From the NCBI GenBank assembly GCA_026417415.1, contig JAOADG010000008.1, forward strand, positions 124,001-188,000: 64,000 nt of DNA, in the 5' to 3' direction. Shown piece by piece: positions 55,416 to 64,000 of this stretch. This DNA comes from a bacterium. Its GTDB lineage: Bacteria; Electryoneota; JAOADG01. The translations under genes and the position numbers were made by a program. Below the pieces are notes generated by a model. It saw only the letters and a list, made by a program, of their open reading frames with translations, did no database searches and was not told where the DNA came from. Each line of letters opens with the position of its first letter. Positions within the stretch are counted from its first letter, which is position 1.

Positions 55416-55525
55416 TTCATGATATAATGGGATATGAATTTGGAATAACTACTTTTTCGATTAAATTATCCCCTTTCATTAAACGACAACGAATTATCCC
55501 ATGAAGTATTGATTTATATGTTAAA

Positions 55526-55537
55526 CTCCTAATGGAG
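55526..55537 (+). promoter_or_regulatory. Small hairpin covering the resB ribosome-binding site
   Basis: CTCC-TAAT-GGAG just before the TTG start can fold so that the Shine-Dalgarno GGAG is paired. Further upstream, ATGGGATA (55427) can pair with TATCCCAT (55495). Translation of resB may be weak or controlled. Confidence 0.3.
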
Positions 55538-55542
55538 GGAAC

Positions 55543-56943
55543 TTGTTACCCAAATATCTTCGCCCTTTAGCATCTATCGGTCTTACAGTTGTACTGTTAG
55601 TACTCATTGCAATCGCGATGGTTTATGGAACCATCTATGAATCCATTGCAGGAACACCGTTAGCCCAAGCAGATGTATACAAGAGCATGTGGTTTGACTT
55701 TTTACTTGGACTGTTAGCAATCAATCTTACTGCATGTACTCTAAATCGTTATCCGTACCGTCCACACCAAGTGGGTTGGTTACTTACCCATCTTGGAATT
55801 CTAATCATATTGGCCGGAGCGGTTATCGGAAGAAATTGGGGAATTGAAGGTCAAGTGATGCTTGCAGAAGGTCAAAGTACCAATAAACTTAGTTTGAATA
55901 CGCACAAATTAGAAGTACGATTCGCCTCTGGTGATGTGTATGAAATGCCATTGTATTTAGAACATTTACCTCGAAGAGAAGGAATGAAACCCAGAGTAGT
56001 TCCGCTTCCTAATTCAAAAGGTGAAGTCACACTCCACCGTTTTTTACCGTCGGGACGATCAAAAACCTCATTGGTGGATGATCCAAAACATGGTGTAGTT
56101 GCAATCCTTTTAGAATTCCAAGCACCGATGGCAAGACAAGAACAATGGTTGTGGTCAGGAAGTGAAGAAGCATCAAAATGGGATCTTCCAATGGTTGGAC
56201 GTATTCGTGTATTCGATTCGCAGATGTTAGTCGTTCCAATAGATAGCATACCGATCCAAATGAATGAATTTCAATTGATCGCATTATCTGAAAAATTTTT
56301 GTTGCGTAGATTGTCTCAAACTGGTTTAAGATTAGATACAGTACCCGTTGGTCAAATGTTTGCGTTTTCAGGCGCAAATTTAGGTTTTAACATCAAGCAA
56401 AGACGAGACAAAGTTAGCTTAAAAGAAGAGTACGAACCTATACAAGGTCGAGGTGGTGTTCCTTCATTGTTGTTAAGTGCAAAAAATGCACGTGGTGAAA
56501 AGTTTGGACCTGTATGGCTGCCGTTCGGTGCAAATGTGATTTCTGATGAATTACAAGCTATGTTTAAGATGACCGCTTTAGAAGTGGATTTAGGATTTGT
56601 AGTTGAGTTAGTGGATTTCAAACGAACATTTTATCCGGGCACCAATCAAGCTGCATCTTTTTCTAGCGATGTAATTGTTCATAACCACAAAGAAGGAGAT
56701 AAGCAAGTCCATATCTCCATGAACAATCCAATGGTCTATAAGGGATACAAATTCTTTCAATCAAGTTTTATTGAGGGTACACCTGAATACTCGGTTTTTT
56801 CAGTTGGTTACGATCCGGGTGTACCTATCGTTTATGCGGGCTGTATTATTTTAGTTTTAGGTCTAATTGGAATCATCTTTTTTAAGTCCTACTTGAAAAA
56901 GAAATTCCCAGTAAAATCTGCAGTTGACAGTGAGGAAAGTTGA
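55543..56943 (+). CDS. resB: Cytochrome c biogenesis protein ResB family
   Basis: A 466-residue membrane protein of system II cytochrome c maturation. Three N-terminal helices (GLTVVLLVLIAIAMVYG and following), a large periplasmic domain, and a fourth helix near the C-terminus (IVYAGCIILVLGLIGIIF) give the ResB/Ccs1 layout. It includes VQISMNNPMVYKGYKFFQSSF-like ResB residues near the end. ResB works with CcsA, encoded next, to carry and attach haem to apocytochromes. The start is TTG with GGAGG close upstream. Confidence 0.88.
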   Translation: MLPKYLRPLASIGLTVVLLVLIAIAMVYGTIYESIAGTPLAQADVYKSMWFDFLLGLLAINLTACTLNRYPYRPHQVGWLLTHLGILIILAGAVIGRNWGIEGQVMLAEGQSTNKLSLNTHKLEVRFASGDVYEMPLYLEHLPRREGMKPRVVPLPNSKGEVTLHRFLPSGRSKTSLVDDPKHGVVAILLEFQAPMARQEQWLWSGSEEASKWDLPMVGRIRVFDSQMLVVPIDSIPIQMNEFQLIALSEKFLLRRLSQTGLRLDTVPVGQMFAFSGANLGFNIKQRRDKVSLKEEYEPIQGRGGVPSLLLSAKNARGEKFGPVWLPFGANVISDELQAMFKMTALEVDLGFVVELVDFKRTFYPGTNQAASFSSDVIVHNHKEGDKQVHISMNNPMVYKGYKFFQSSFIEGTPEYSVFSVGYDPGVPIVYAGCIILVLGLIGIIFFKSYLKKKFPVKSAVDSEES

Positions 56944-56946
56944 TCT

Positions 56947-58581
56947 ATGAAAAAGTCATTTGCCATCTTCTTGCTTTTATGCGGAATTCTTGCTTTTGAT
57001 ACGCAGGTTTCAAAAGCTGAGGTTAATATTGATGAAGCTCGTTTAATCCCGGTGCTACACGGTGGAAGAGTAAAACCTCTGGATGCATATGCACGAGAAA
57101 TGATATACAGCATATCGGAAAAAGGTTCTATCAACGGAGTTGAACCATTAAAACTCTTTTTTATATGGATGAACAACCCTGAAGCTGCACAAAAAGCAGA
57201 AGTGATTTTAATTGATTATTTGCCTTTAAGAGAGAAAATTGGTTTGGATATGCAAAAGCGGAGAACCAGTTATGAATCTCTGGCAAACAACAGCAAGTTC
57301 CATTCTTTCATTGAAGAGATAAGACAACTACCGGATGCTGAACAAAAGAAAATCCACAAAGAGGGTGGTGCACTGTTCCATCGAGCAATGTTGTTGCAAG
57401 ACATATTTCGCGGAGAAATTCCATTAGTTCCTTCTGCTGATCCAAGCCAACCATGGGCTTCTCCGATACATATCCATGGTCAATCCAATGAGCAAGTCGA
57501 GTATATTGCACATACGTGGATTGATTTAGTGAAATCATATCAAGAAGGAAACCAATCCAAATTTGACAATGCAGCAAGAGAGTTAACCCACAGCATTAAA
57601 AATTTAGCGGGTACACAAATGGTAAGCCATACCCATTTGAAAGTGGAGGCATGGTATCATAAGGTACATCCTGCGAGATGGGCATGGATTTTTTATCTCA
57701 TTTCCTTTTTGCTATTTCTTGCAGTAGCAATTATTGGAAAACCACAATACAGACCAATTGCAGTGGTTGTATGGATGATTGGTTTTGTATCGCATTTAGG
57801 TGCCTTACTCCTTAGAGCATACATTTCTGGACGAGCTCCTTGGTCTAACATGTATGAATCGATGCAAATGATGGCGTTTGGGATTGTATTTTTCGCATTG
57901 ATGTTTGAAATCTTTGGAAAAGTGCGATACTTCTTACCAGCATCCGCTGTGTTAGGAATGATTGCGCTTATCATAAATGATAGCAGTCCTTTTGATCCCT
58001 TCATCAGCCCCTTAGTACCAGTGTTAAAAAGTTATTGGTTGACTTACCATGTGATGATCATGATGTTAGGATACAGTGCTTGCGCTTTAGCTATGGGAAT
58101 TGGGCATTTTGTATTAGGATATGAGATTTTCGGTTCCAAAAACTCTCAGATTTTACATCAATTGGATCGTGCTTTATATCGGGTGATTCAATTGGCAATG
58201 TTATTTTTAATTGCAGGAATCATTTTAGGTGCTATGTGGGCAAATGAAAGTTGGGGAAGATATTGGGGATGGGATCCAAAGGAAACATGGTCCTTGATTA
58301 CTTGGTTTTACTACTTGGCTTTGGCCCACGGGAGATTTTCTAATTGGTGGAAACGGACCGGTACTGCTGTACTTTCTATTGTTGGATTTCCAGTCGTGTT
58401 AATGACCTATTATGGTGTGAATTACTTTTTAGTTGGACTACATAGTTACGCTGGTGGTGGAAAACCCGAAATGATGCCACCTTTAGTTTGGTTCTATTTA
58501 ATTTTCGAAGTGGTCTTTTTAGTCGGATATTGGGTTTTAAGAAAACGGCAACTGGCATTAAGCACATCCGTGGCAAAATAA
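56947..58581 (+). CDS. ccsA: Cytochrome c biogenesis protein CcsA/ResC
   Basis: A 544-residue protein. A signal-like N-terminus and a periplasmic region of about 240 residues precede eight or more membrane helices. The tryptophan-rich haem-handling motif is complete (WGRYWGWDPKETW) and histidines expected to ligate haem lie in helices around it. Together with ResB it forms the cytochrome c synthetase. It starts 3 bases after resB and is followed by a hairpin terminator. This indicates respiration with c-type cytochromes. Confidence 0.92.
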   Translation: MKKSFAIFLLLCGILAFDTQVSKAEVNIDEARLIPVLHGGRVKPLDAYAREMIYSISEKGSINGVEPLKLFFIWMNNPEAAQKAEVILIDYLPLREKIGLDMQKRRTSYESLANNSKFHSFIEEIRQLPDAEQKKIHKEGGALFHRAMLLQDIFRGEIPLVPSADPSQPWASPIHIHGQSNEQVEYIAHTWIDLVKSYQEGNQSKFDNAARELTHSIKNLAGTQMVSHTHLKVEAWYHKVHPARWAWIFYLISFLLFLAVAIIGKPQYRPIAVVVWMIGFVSHLGALLLRAYISGRAPWSNMYESMQMMAFGIVFFALMFEIFGKVRYFLPASAVLGMIALIINDSSPFDPFISPLVPVLKSYWLTYHVMIMMLGYSACALAMGIGHFVLGYEIFGSKNSQILHQLDRALYRVIQLAMLFLIAGIILGAMWANESWGRYWGWDPKETWSLITWFYYLALAHGRFSNWWKRTGTAVLSIVGFPVVLMTYYGVNYFLVGLHSYAGGGKPEMMPPLVWFYLIFEVVFLVGYWVLRKRQLALSTSVAK

Positions 58582-58587
58582 ACAAAG

Positions 58588-58618
58588 AAGGGTGTCACAA
58601 ACGGACACCCTTTCATTT
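58588..58618 (+). terminator. Likely terminator after ccsA
   Basis: A 9-bp inverted repeat (AAGGGTGTC/GACACCCTT) with a 7-base loop is followed by a short T-rich tail interrupted by CA. It is weaker than the other two terminators in the window. Confidence 0.65.
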
Positions 58619-58654
58619 TATTCAGTGAAAGTAGTGGAATGAATTGACGATAAG

Positions 58655-59779
58655 ATGAAAATAGGAATCGTTTGTTATCCAACCTATGGTGGTAGCGGGA
58701 TTGTAGCAACAGAACTAGGAATGGCACTTGCAAAACGTGGTCATGAAATCCATTTCATTAGTTATCAGCAACCTCAAAGATTAACACTCTTTTCACCAAA
58801 CATTGTTTATCATGAAGTCGCTATTGAAGAATATCCTTTATTTGATCATTATCCCTATACCTTAGCACTTGCTGTGAAAATGGTTGAAGTTGCACAAACG
58901 GCGGGATTGGATTTGCTTCATGTCCATTATGCCATTCCACATAGTATTAGTGCATTATTAGCAAACGAAATGTTAACAACCAAAATTCCATTTATTACCA
59001 CTTTACATGGTACTGATATCACCATTGTAGGTTCAAACCCTTCCTTTTTACCCATTGTAAAACTTGGAATTGAAAAATCTTCAAGAGTAACTGCTGTTTC
59101 CTATTACTTGAAAGAAGAAACTTATAAAACTTTCCAAGTGAGTAAAGAAATTGATGTTATCTACAATTTTGTGGATGGAAATGAATTTAAACCGTTACAA
59201 GAACAAGAAAAAAACAGATCCTCGCCTTTTCAAAATGTTCCTGTGATTGCCCATTTATCTAATTTTCGTCCCGTCAAGCGCTTGAATGATGTTGTAGAAG
59301 TTTTTCGTAAAGTCCGAAATCAACTTCCTGTCAAGTTACTTTTCATCGGGGATGGTCCTGAAAGGTATAGAATTGAACAGATGTTGAAGGATTCTCAACT
59401 CTATGAAGATACTTTGTTTGTAGGAAAACAACAGGCAATTCCGGATTTACTTGCTGTTGCAGATTTGTTGTTGTTGCCCTCGGAAACAGAATCGTTTGGT
59501 CTTGCTGCATTGGAAGCCATGAGTTGCGAAGTACCTGTATTAGCTTATCATGTTGGTGGATTGCCTGAAGTGGTTGATGAAGGTTCAGGTTTTCTATTGC
59601 CTTACGGCGATGTAAATGGCTTAGCAGAAAAAGCACTCTTTCTTTTAAAAAATCCTCAGATTAGAAAAGAAATGGGAAAGCAAGCACGGATTAGCGCTTT
59701 GAATCGATTTTCCATGGAAAAAATCGTAAATCAATACGAACAATACTACACCGCATTATTCCAAAACTACAACACTTGA
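58655..59779 (+). CDS. bshA: N-acetyl-alpha-D-glucosaminyl L-malate synthase (bacillithiol synthesis)
   Basis: A 374-residue GT4 glycosyltransferase that joins GlcNAc to malate, the first step to bacillithiol. MKIGIVCYPTYGGSGIVATE with GHEIHFISY, HVHYAIPHS and TLHGTDITIVG is the BshA pattern seen in Bacillus and Bacteroidota. The GT4 EX7E motif ETESFGLAALE is intact. BshB and BshC are not in this window. It overlaps the convergent methyltransferase gene by 13 bases at the 3' end, an unusual tail-to-tail overlap. Confidence 0.9.
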   Translation: MKIGIVCYPTYGGSGIVATELGMALAKRGHEIHFISYQQPQRLTLFSPNIVYHEVAIEEYPLFDHYPYTLALAVKMVEVAQTAGLDLLHVHYAIPHSISALLANEMLTTKIPFITTLHGTDITIVGSNPSFLPIVKLGIEKSSRVTAVSYYLKEETYKTFQVSKEIDVIYNFVDGNEFKPLQEQEKNRSSPFQNVPVIAHLSNFRPVKRLNDVVEVFRKVRNQLPVKLLFIGDGPERYRIEQMLKDSQLYEDTLFVGKQQAIPDLLAVADLLLLPSETESFGLAALEAMSCEVPVLAYHVGGLPEVVDEGSGFLLPYGDVNGLAEKALFLLKNPQIRKEMGKQARISALNRFSMEKIVNQYEQYYTALFQNYNT

Positions 59780-61599
59780 AGAACTTGGACAGCAATTTCA
59801 AAACGATGAAAAGGAGGCATTAGATAAATTCCATTAACCACATTTCTAAATTCTTTTAACAATTCTTGAGAAATTCGTATCCCTTCTTGGATACCGTTTT
59901 CACCAGCAATGTACATCCGCTGTCTAATTTTTTCAGGAACTACCATTCCGGGGACTTCGTAATGAATGTATTCTGCATGCTTTGCATTTCGTAATGGGAG
60001 GATACCAAGTAAAATTGGAACATCATTTTTTTTCCATTTCAATAAAAACGTTTCAAATGATTGGATCTCGAAAAGTGGTTGTGTCATGATAAACTTAGCA
60101 CCAGCATCAATTTTCTTATTCAATTTCTCAATTTCAGAATCCAGGTCTTCTGCTGTTGGGTTTACTGCAACACCAACAGTAAATTGGCATGGAGTATCCA
60201 ATTTTCTACCAGACAAATCAAATCCTTGGTTAAGCAAAGTGATCAATTGAGTCAAACGAATACTATCTAATTCAAATACCCCTTTAGCAGAAGGATAATC
60301 ACCCAAGGTGGGCGGATCTCCTGTTACGGCTAAGATATTCCGAATATCCAGAGCATGTGCTCCCATGAGTTCTGCTTGAATTGCTAAACTATTGCGGTCG
60401 CGGCAACTTAAATGAAGAATCACATCCAATCCTACCTCGTGTGCTAAGATGGTAGATAGTGCAAGAGGTGACATTCGTGCGCGTGCCAAAGGGCTATCTG
60501 CTACGTTGATGCAATCTACACCCCCCGATTTACAAATTTTTGCACCTTGAATTAGTTTTTCAGTATTGATTCCTCGTGGGGGGTCTATTTCTACGGAAAC
60601 ATAAAACTTGCTTTTAACTTTTGTGAGAAAGTCGGAAAGTGTTTCAGATGTGGTTTGTATAGGGAGTTCTGGTTCTTGAAACCAAGAGGAGACAAAAAAT
60701 GAACTCTGTTTTTTTTCAATAGGTTTCCCTTTTACTTTTTCGGAAATTGAGCGTATATGTTCCGGTGTTGTTCCACAGCATCCACCAATCAAAGAAACCC
60801 CTATTTGCCTAAATTGTTCTGCAAATTCTGCTAAATATGTAGGCGTAGTCAAATATACATACCGCCCGTTAACCAATTTTGGTAAACCTGCATTTGGCAT
60901 ACAAGACAACGGAACACTGGACACTCGTGAAATCCGTTCCATTACCTCAAGAAGGATCTGAGGTCCTACGGAGCAATTGGCACCCAGACCATCCACACCT
61001 TCTGCTTGAAGCACACGAACAATTTCTTCCGGTTTATCACCATGAAGTGTTTTTCCTTCATCGGTAAAAGTCATTTGCAACCAAACAGGTACATCTCGGT
61101 TTTGTGCGGCACGTTTCGCTGCTCGCACGGCAATAACCGCTTCACTCAAATCGCTAAAAGTTTCAAGGAGTAAAAGATCTACTCCGCCATTAACCAACGA
61201 TATAGCTTGTTCGTAGAATACTTGTTCAGCTTCTTCCACATCAATTTTACCAATCGGTCGTAAAGGTTTCCCTATCGTGGACATGGATCCTGCAACCAGT
61301 CCATTTGGACCAATTGCCCAACGTGCAATTTCTACACCACGACGATTGATGATTTCTACTTTATCGGTTAGACCAAATGAAGACAAGCGAATTCTATTCG
61401 CACCGAAAGTATTGGTTTCAATGAGTTCTGCACCTGCTGCTACATAACTACGATGAATTCTTTCTATTCTAACGGGATCGGATAAATTTAAACTATCGTA
61501 ACAGCGCTGGAATGGAATGCCTTGGTCATATAAAACAGTTCCCATACCACCATCTGCAACGATTACCTCGTTCTTCAATTTTTCTAAAATTCTATTCAA
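59767..61599 (-). CDS. Bifunctional homocysteine S-methyltransferase / methylenetetrahydrofolate reductase
   Basis: A 610-residue fusion similar to Bacillus YitJ. Residues about 1-300 are a homocysteine methyltransferase barrel with zinc cysteines in GANCSVGP and GGCCGTTPEH. Residues about 325-600 are a MetF-type FAD-dependent methylene-THF reductase (VSVEIDPPRG, ILAVTGDPPTLGDYP, KFIMTQPLFE). It reduces methylene-THF and passes a methyl group to homocysteine to give methionine. It has no B12-binding domain. It is convergent with bshA, and its start faces thiL across 82 bases. Confidence 0.93.
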   Translation of the reverse strand: MNRILEKLKNEVIVADGGMGTVLYDQGIPFQRCYDSLNLSDPVRIERIHRSYVAAGAELIETNTFGANRIRLSSFGLTDKVEIINRRGVEIARWAIGPNGLVAGSMSTIGKPLRPIGKIDVEEAEQVFYEQAISLVNGGVDLLLLETFSDLSEAVIAVRAAKRAAQNRDVPVWLQMTFTDEGKTLHGDKPEEIVRVLQAEGVDGLGANCSVGPQILLEVMERISRVSSVPLSCMPNAGLPKLVNGRYVYLTTPTYLAEFAEQFRQIGVSLIGGCCGTTPEHIRSISEKVKGKPIEKKQSSFFVSSWFQEPELPIQTTSETLSDFLTKVKSKFYVSVEIDPPRGINTEKLIQGAKICKSGGVDCINVADSPLARARMSPLALSTILAHEVGLDVILHLSCRDRNSLAIQAELMGAHALDIRNILAVTGDPPTLGDYPSAKGVFELDSIRLTQLITLLNQGFDLSGRKLDTPCQFTVGVAVNPTAEDLDSEIEKLNKKIDAGAKFIMTQPLFEIQSFETFLLKWKKNDVPILLGILPLRNAKHAEYIHYEVPGMVVPEKIRQRMYIAGENGIQEGIRISQELLKEFRNVVNGIYLMPPFHRFEIAVQVLQVL

Positions 61600-61653
61600 T
61601 GGTAATACCCTTTTTGAAACATTGAATTTCTAATTTTCTGACTGGTTTGTACA

Positions 61654-61668
61654 ATTTCAAAATGAAAT
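61654..61668. promoter_or_regulatory. Inverted repeat in the divergent methyltransferase/thiL gap
   Basis: ATTTCA-AAA-TGAAAT lies 12 bases before the thiL ATG. No Shine-Dalgarno is visible for thiL. It may be an operator or chance in AT-rich sequence. Confidence 0.2.
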
Positions 61669-61680
61669 ATATGTTTAAGT

Positions 61681-62736
61681 ATGGAAAAAACCATTGCTTC
61701 CATTGGAGAATTTCATCTCATTCAACGATTAGACAACTTCTTCCCGAATGTAACCAATGAAATGGTAATTGTAGGGAGAGGGGATGATTGTGCTGTGATT
61801 CAGAAAGACAAGGATAGTGTATATGTTGCTACAATTGATATGTTGGTTGAAGGGGTTCATTTTCAGTTCAAAGATACCAATGGAACTTTGGTAGGAAGAA
61901 AAGCAGCTGCTGTGAATTTAAGTGATATTGCTGCGATGGGTGCAACTCCCAACATTGCCTTTTGTTCTTTTGGTTTACCTAAATCATTGCCACTTCAGTG
62001 GTTTGATGATGTGTTACTAGGATTAAAAGATAAGTTTTCACAATACAATGTAATAGTGGCTGGAGGAAACTTTACCCAATGTGAAAAAATTATTCTTGAT
62101 ATTTTATTGATGGGTACTGCCAATCCAAAGAATCTGCTGTATCGTAGTGGCGCGTGTGTAAATGATGAAATTTACATTACAGGGTACAATGGAATTTCAA
62201 AATTGGGCTTTCAATTATCAAGCTACTTAGAAGTTCTACCACAAGAACTCAAGGAAATTACGATAACGCATTTTGAACCCAAACCGTTAGTAGAATTCGG
62301 AAAAGAATTAGCAAACTACTCTGAAATACATTCTTGTATTGATTGTAGTGATGGTTTAGTATCCGATGTTATTCACATTTGCGAACAAAGCCAAGTAGGA
62401 TGCATTCTAATCCAAGATTTTTTACCATATTCACCATGGCTTGACCGTGGTATTCAATTCTTAAAACAACACACATCGCTGTACGAAAATCCATTTGATT
62501 ATATATTATATGGAGGTGAAGATTACAATTTAATCTTCACAGCAGATCCTTCTTTTCATTCAAAGAAATCGTTTTTAGAGAACAAATTCAATTTGAAAAT
62601 CACACGAATAGGAAAAATTACTGAGGAAGTAGGTAAATACTGGCTTCACAATAGTTATGGCGTAAATGAACCGTTAACTCGTAAAGGATGGGATCATTTT
62701 CTACCAGATACTGAAAACAAGACAATTTGCGAATGA
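61681..62736 (+). CDS. thiL: Thiamine-monophosphate kinase
   Basis: A 351-residue enzyme of the PurM/ThiL superfamily that phosphorylates thiamine monophosphate to the coenzyme TPP. GRGDDCAVI, TIDMLVEGVHF and AVNLSDIAAMGATP carry the Mg-binding aspartates; SCIDCSDGL and the C-terminal YGGEDYNLIF are typical. TPP is needed by the KorAB oxidoreductase in this window. No ribosome-binding sequence is evident before the ATG. Confidence 0.92.
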   Translation: MEKTIASIGEFHLIQRLDNFFPNVTNEMVIVGRGDDCAVIQKDKDSVYVATIDMLVEGVHFQFKDTNGTLVGRKAAAVNLSDIAAMGATPNIAFCSFGLPKSLPLQWFDDVLLGLKDKFSQYNVIVAGGNFTQCEKIILDILLMGTANPKNLLYRSGACVNDEIYITGYNGISKLGFQLSSYLEVLPQELKEITITHFEPKPLVEFGKELANYSEIHSCIDCSDGLVSDVIHICEQSQVGCILIQDFLPYSPWLDRGIQFLKQHTSLYENPFDYILYGGEDYNLIFTADPSFHSKKSFLENKFNLKITRIGKITEEVGKYWLHNSYGVNEPLTRKGWDHFLPDTENKTICE

Positions 62737-62811
62737 CAACTTTCTTTCTTAGGTTAAGAATCTTCAAGTATTCTACAATTTACTCCCACATTAACTACGT
62801 AGGAAATACAC

Positions 62812-64000
62812 ATGCGGTGGCTTGATTCATACAATCGCAAGAAAATGAGTGCTGAGGAAGCAGTACGTCTTATAGAAAGCAATGATCGAGTATATGTTCA
62901 CCCGGGTTGTGCTGTACCAGAATTGTTGGTCAATGCAATGGTACAACGTGCTAACGAATTAATGAATGTAGAAGTGATCCATATCTTGAATATGGGTCAA
63001 GCACGTTATGCGTTACCTGAAATGGAGGGACATTTTCGTCACAATGCTCTTTTTATTGGTGGAAATGTGCGCCAAGCGGTTAATGAAGGACGTGCAGATT
63101 TTACTCCCATTTTTTTATCAGAAATTCCCAGTTTATTCAGAAATGGAAGATTACCGATTGATGTTGCATTAGTTCATTTATCACCACCAGATGAACATGG
63201 TTTTTGTTCTTTTGGATTAGGTGTTGAAACTACCAAAGCAGCTGCTGAAAATGCAAAAATAGTGATTGCACAAATTAATCCTCAAATGCCGAGAGCATTA
63301 GGGGATTGTTTCATTCATATCAACAAACTCACTGCAATTGTAGAAGCTGATGTACCCTTGTTTGAACTGCCTCAATTTGAACCTAATGTAACCAATCCCG
63401 AATATATAGTGGCCCAAAAAATAGGTGAGCACATTGCAGAATTGATTGAAGACGGTTCAACCTTACAAATGGGCATAGGAATGATACCAGATGCGGTATT
63501 AAATTTTTTAGTTCACAAACGTGATTTAGGAATACATACAGAAATGTTTTCGGATGGAGTTGTGGAGTTGGTAGAAAAAGGGATTATTAATAATGAGAAA
63601 AAAACTTTACATCGTGGAAAGATTGTAGCAAGTTTTGTGCTAGGTAGTAAAAAAACCTACAATTTTTTAGACAACAATCCTTTATGTGAATTTCATCCAT
63701 CTGATTATGTGAACGATGTGTTTGTGATAGCGCAAAACGAAAAAATGGTTGCGATCAATTCAGCCGTAGAAGTAGATTTAACTGGACAAGTTTGTTCCGA
63801 TAGTATTGGATTTCGTTTGTACAGCGGATTTGGTGGCCAACTTGATTTTATACGAGGTGCATCAAGATCTAAAGGTGGAAAACCCATCATTGCATTGCCA
63901 AGTACCACTGCCGATGGAAAAATTTCAAGAATTTGTGCACATCTAAAAATCGGGGCAGGAGTAGTTACTACTCGAGCGGATGTACATTACGTAGTTACGG
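62812..64000 (+). CDS. Acetyl-CoA hydrolase/transferase family protein (3' end outside window)
   Basis: At least 396 residues of a CoA-transferase similar to 4-hydroxybutyrate CoA-transferase and acetate:succinyl-CoA transferase (AarC/Cat1 group). SPPDEHGFCSFGLGVE, GSTLQMGIGMIPDAV and IHTEMFSDGVVEL are characteristic; E244 in IHTEM is the likely CoA-ester-forming glutamate. AGGAAA is 7 bases ahead of the ATG. Reading continues past the window edge; a full-length member is about 430-450 residues, so little is missing. It moves CoA between short acids in fermentation or acetate use; the acid pair is not determinable. Confidence 0.9.
   Translation, partial: MRWLDSYNRKKMSAEEAVRLIESNDRVYVHPGCAVPELLVNAMVQRANELMNVEVIHILNMGQARYALPEMEGHFRHNALFIGGNVRQAVNEGRADFTPIFLSEIPSLFRNGRLPIDVALVHLSPPDEHGFCSFGLGVETTKAAAENAKIVIAQINPQMPRALGDCFIHINKLTAIVEADVPLFELPQFEPNVTNPEYIVAQKIGEHIAELIEDGSTLQMGIGMIPDAVLNFLVHKRDLGIHTEMFSDGVVELVEKGIINNEKKTLHRGKIVASFVLGSKKTYNFLDNNPLCEFHPSDYVNDVFVIAQNEKMVAINSAVEVDLTGQVCSDSIGFRLYSGFGGQLDFIRGASRSKGGKPIIALPSTTADGKISRICAHLKIGAGVVTTRADVHYVVT

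Noticed and set aside
55872-56377. Overlapping minus-strand open frames inside resB
   Set aside because: Two different antisense frames in the same place, neither with a plausible start site or motif; resB is intact.
61600-61680. SAM or cobalamin riboswitch before the methionine synthase fusion
   Set aside because: Only 82 bases separate the two divergent starts, too short for these structures, and no core motifs are seen.

Overview
This 64 kb stretch is densely packed, AT-rich bacterial chromosome. No intergenic gap exceeds about 220 bases, and many neighbouring genes overlap by 1 to 35 bases. I see no rRNA, tRNA, CRISPR array, insertion sequence or phage gene. Several features point to the FCB superphylum (Bacteroidota/Chlorobi/Ignavibacteria/Kapabacteria relatives). 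Three large secreted proteins end in Por/type IX secretion-type C-terminal domains. There is a GWxTD protein, a Gld-type ABC module with DUF4340, PEGA/DUF5683 and LEA2-type lipoproteins, and a BshA bacillithiol glycosyltransferase. The lineage cannot be fixed more closely from this window. Non-ATG starts (TTG, GTG) are common and several are supported by good Shine-Dalgarno sequences.

Layout, left to right. 1-9.0 kb: end of a MacB-like permease, a TolC-type efflux protein, a TPR protein, an M24 aminopeptidase, a giant secreted subtilisin and coaE. 9.0-13.6 kb: a small secreted protein, a beta-CASP nuclease, pabA, a pabB-pabC fusion and a NifU/IscU-like protein. 13.6-18.7 kb: a secreted beta-helix protein, a lone EcfT, truA, a TalC-type transaldolase and an HtrA protease. 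18.7-26.1 kb: purB-purC, psd-pssA, purS-purQ, a TatA-like peptide and gatA-gatB. 26.1-36.5 kb: a PEGA protein, a SUMF1-like lipoprotein, smc, a GWxTD protein and a NatAB-like exporter. 36.5-40.0 kb, minus strand: a LEA2 lipoprotein, dnaG and an SDR oxidoreductase. 40.1-45.3 kb: an envelope protein, then an ABC ATPase/permease/GldG/DUF4340 operon closed by a strong terminator.

45.3-50.0 kb, minus strand: an operon of Rrf2 regulator, cysteine-desulfurase homologue, 2-oxoacid:ferredoxin oxidoreductase alpha and beta (korAB), and an IscA-type carrier. 50.2-55.4 kb: an M14 carboxypeptidase with a sorting tail, a trans-sulfuration PLP enzyme, a small membrane protein, a Gfo/Idh/MocA oxidoreductase and a glycosyltransferase. 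55.5-64 kb: resB-ccsA cytochrome c biogenesis, bshA, a homocysteine methyltransferase/methylene-THF reductase fusion (minus strand), thiL, and an acetyl-CoA hydrolase/CoA-transferase cut by the window edge.

The most notable observation is in the Rrf2-korAB operon. The IscS/NifS homologue keeps the catalytic-loop cysteine and the overall family pattern, but has glycine where the PLP-binding lysine belongs and has lost the PLP-contacting Gln. Separately, the IscU-like scaffold at 13.2 kb has lost its third cluster-ligating cysteine. Together they suggest Fe-S assembly or repair factors that no longer work as a classical desulfurase and scaffold, with the desulfurase homologue tied to a Fe-S oxidoreductase under an Fe-S-type Rrf2 regulator. 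The annotation is by reading and motif recognition only; no database search was run.
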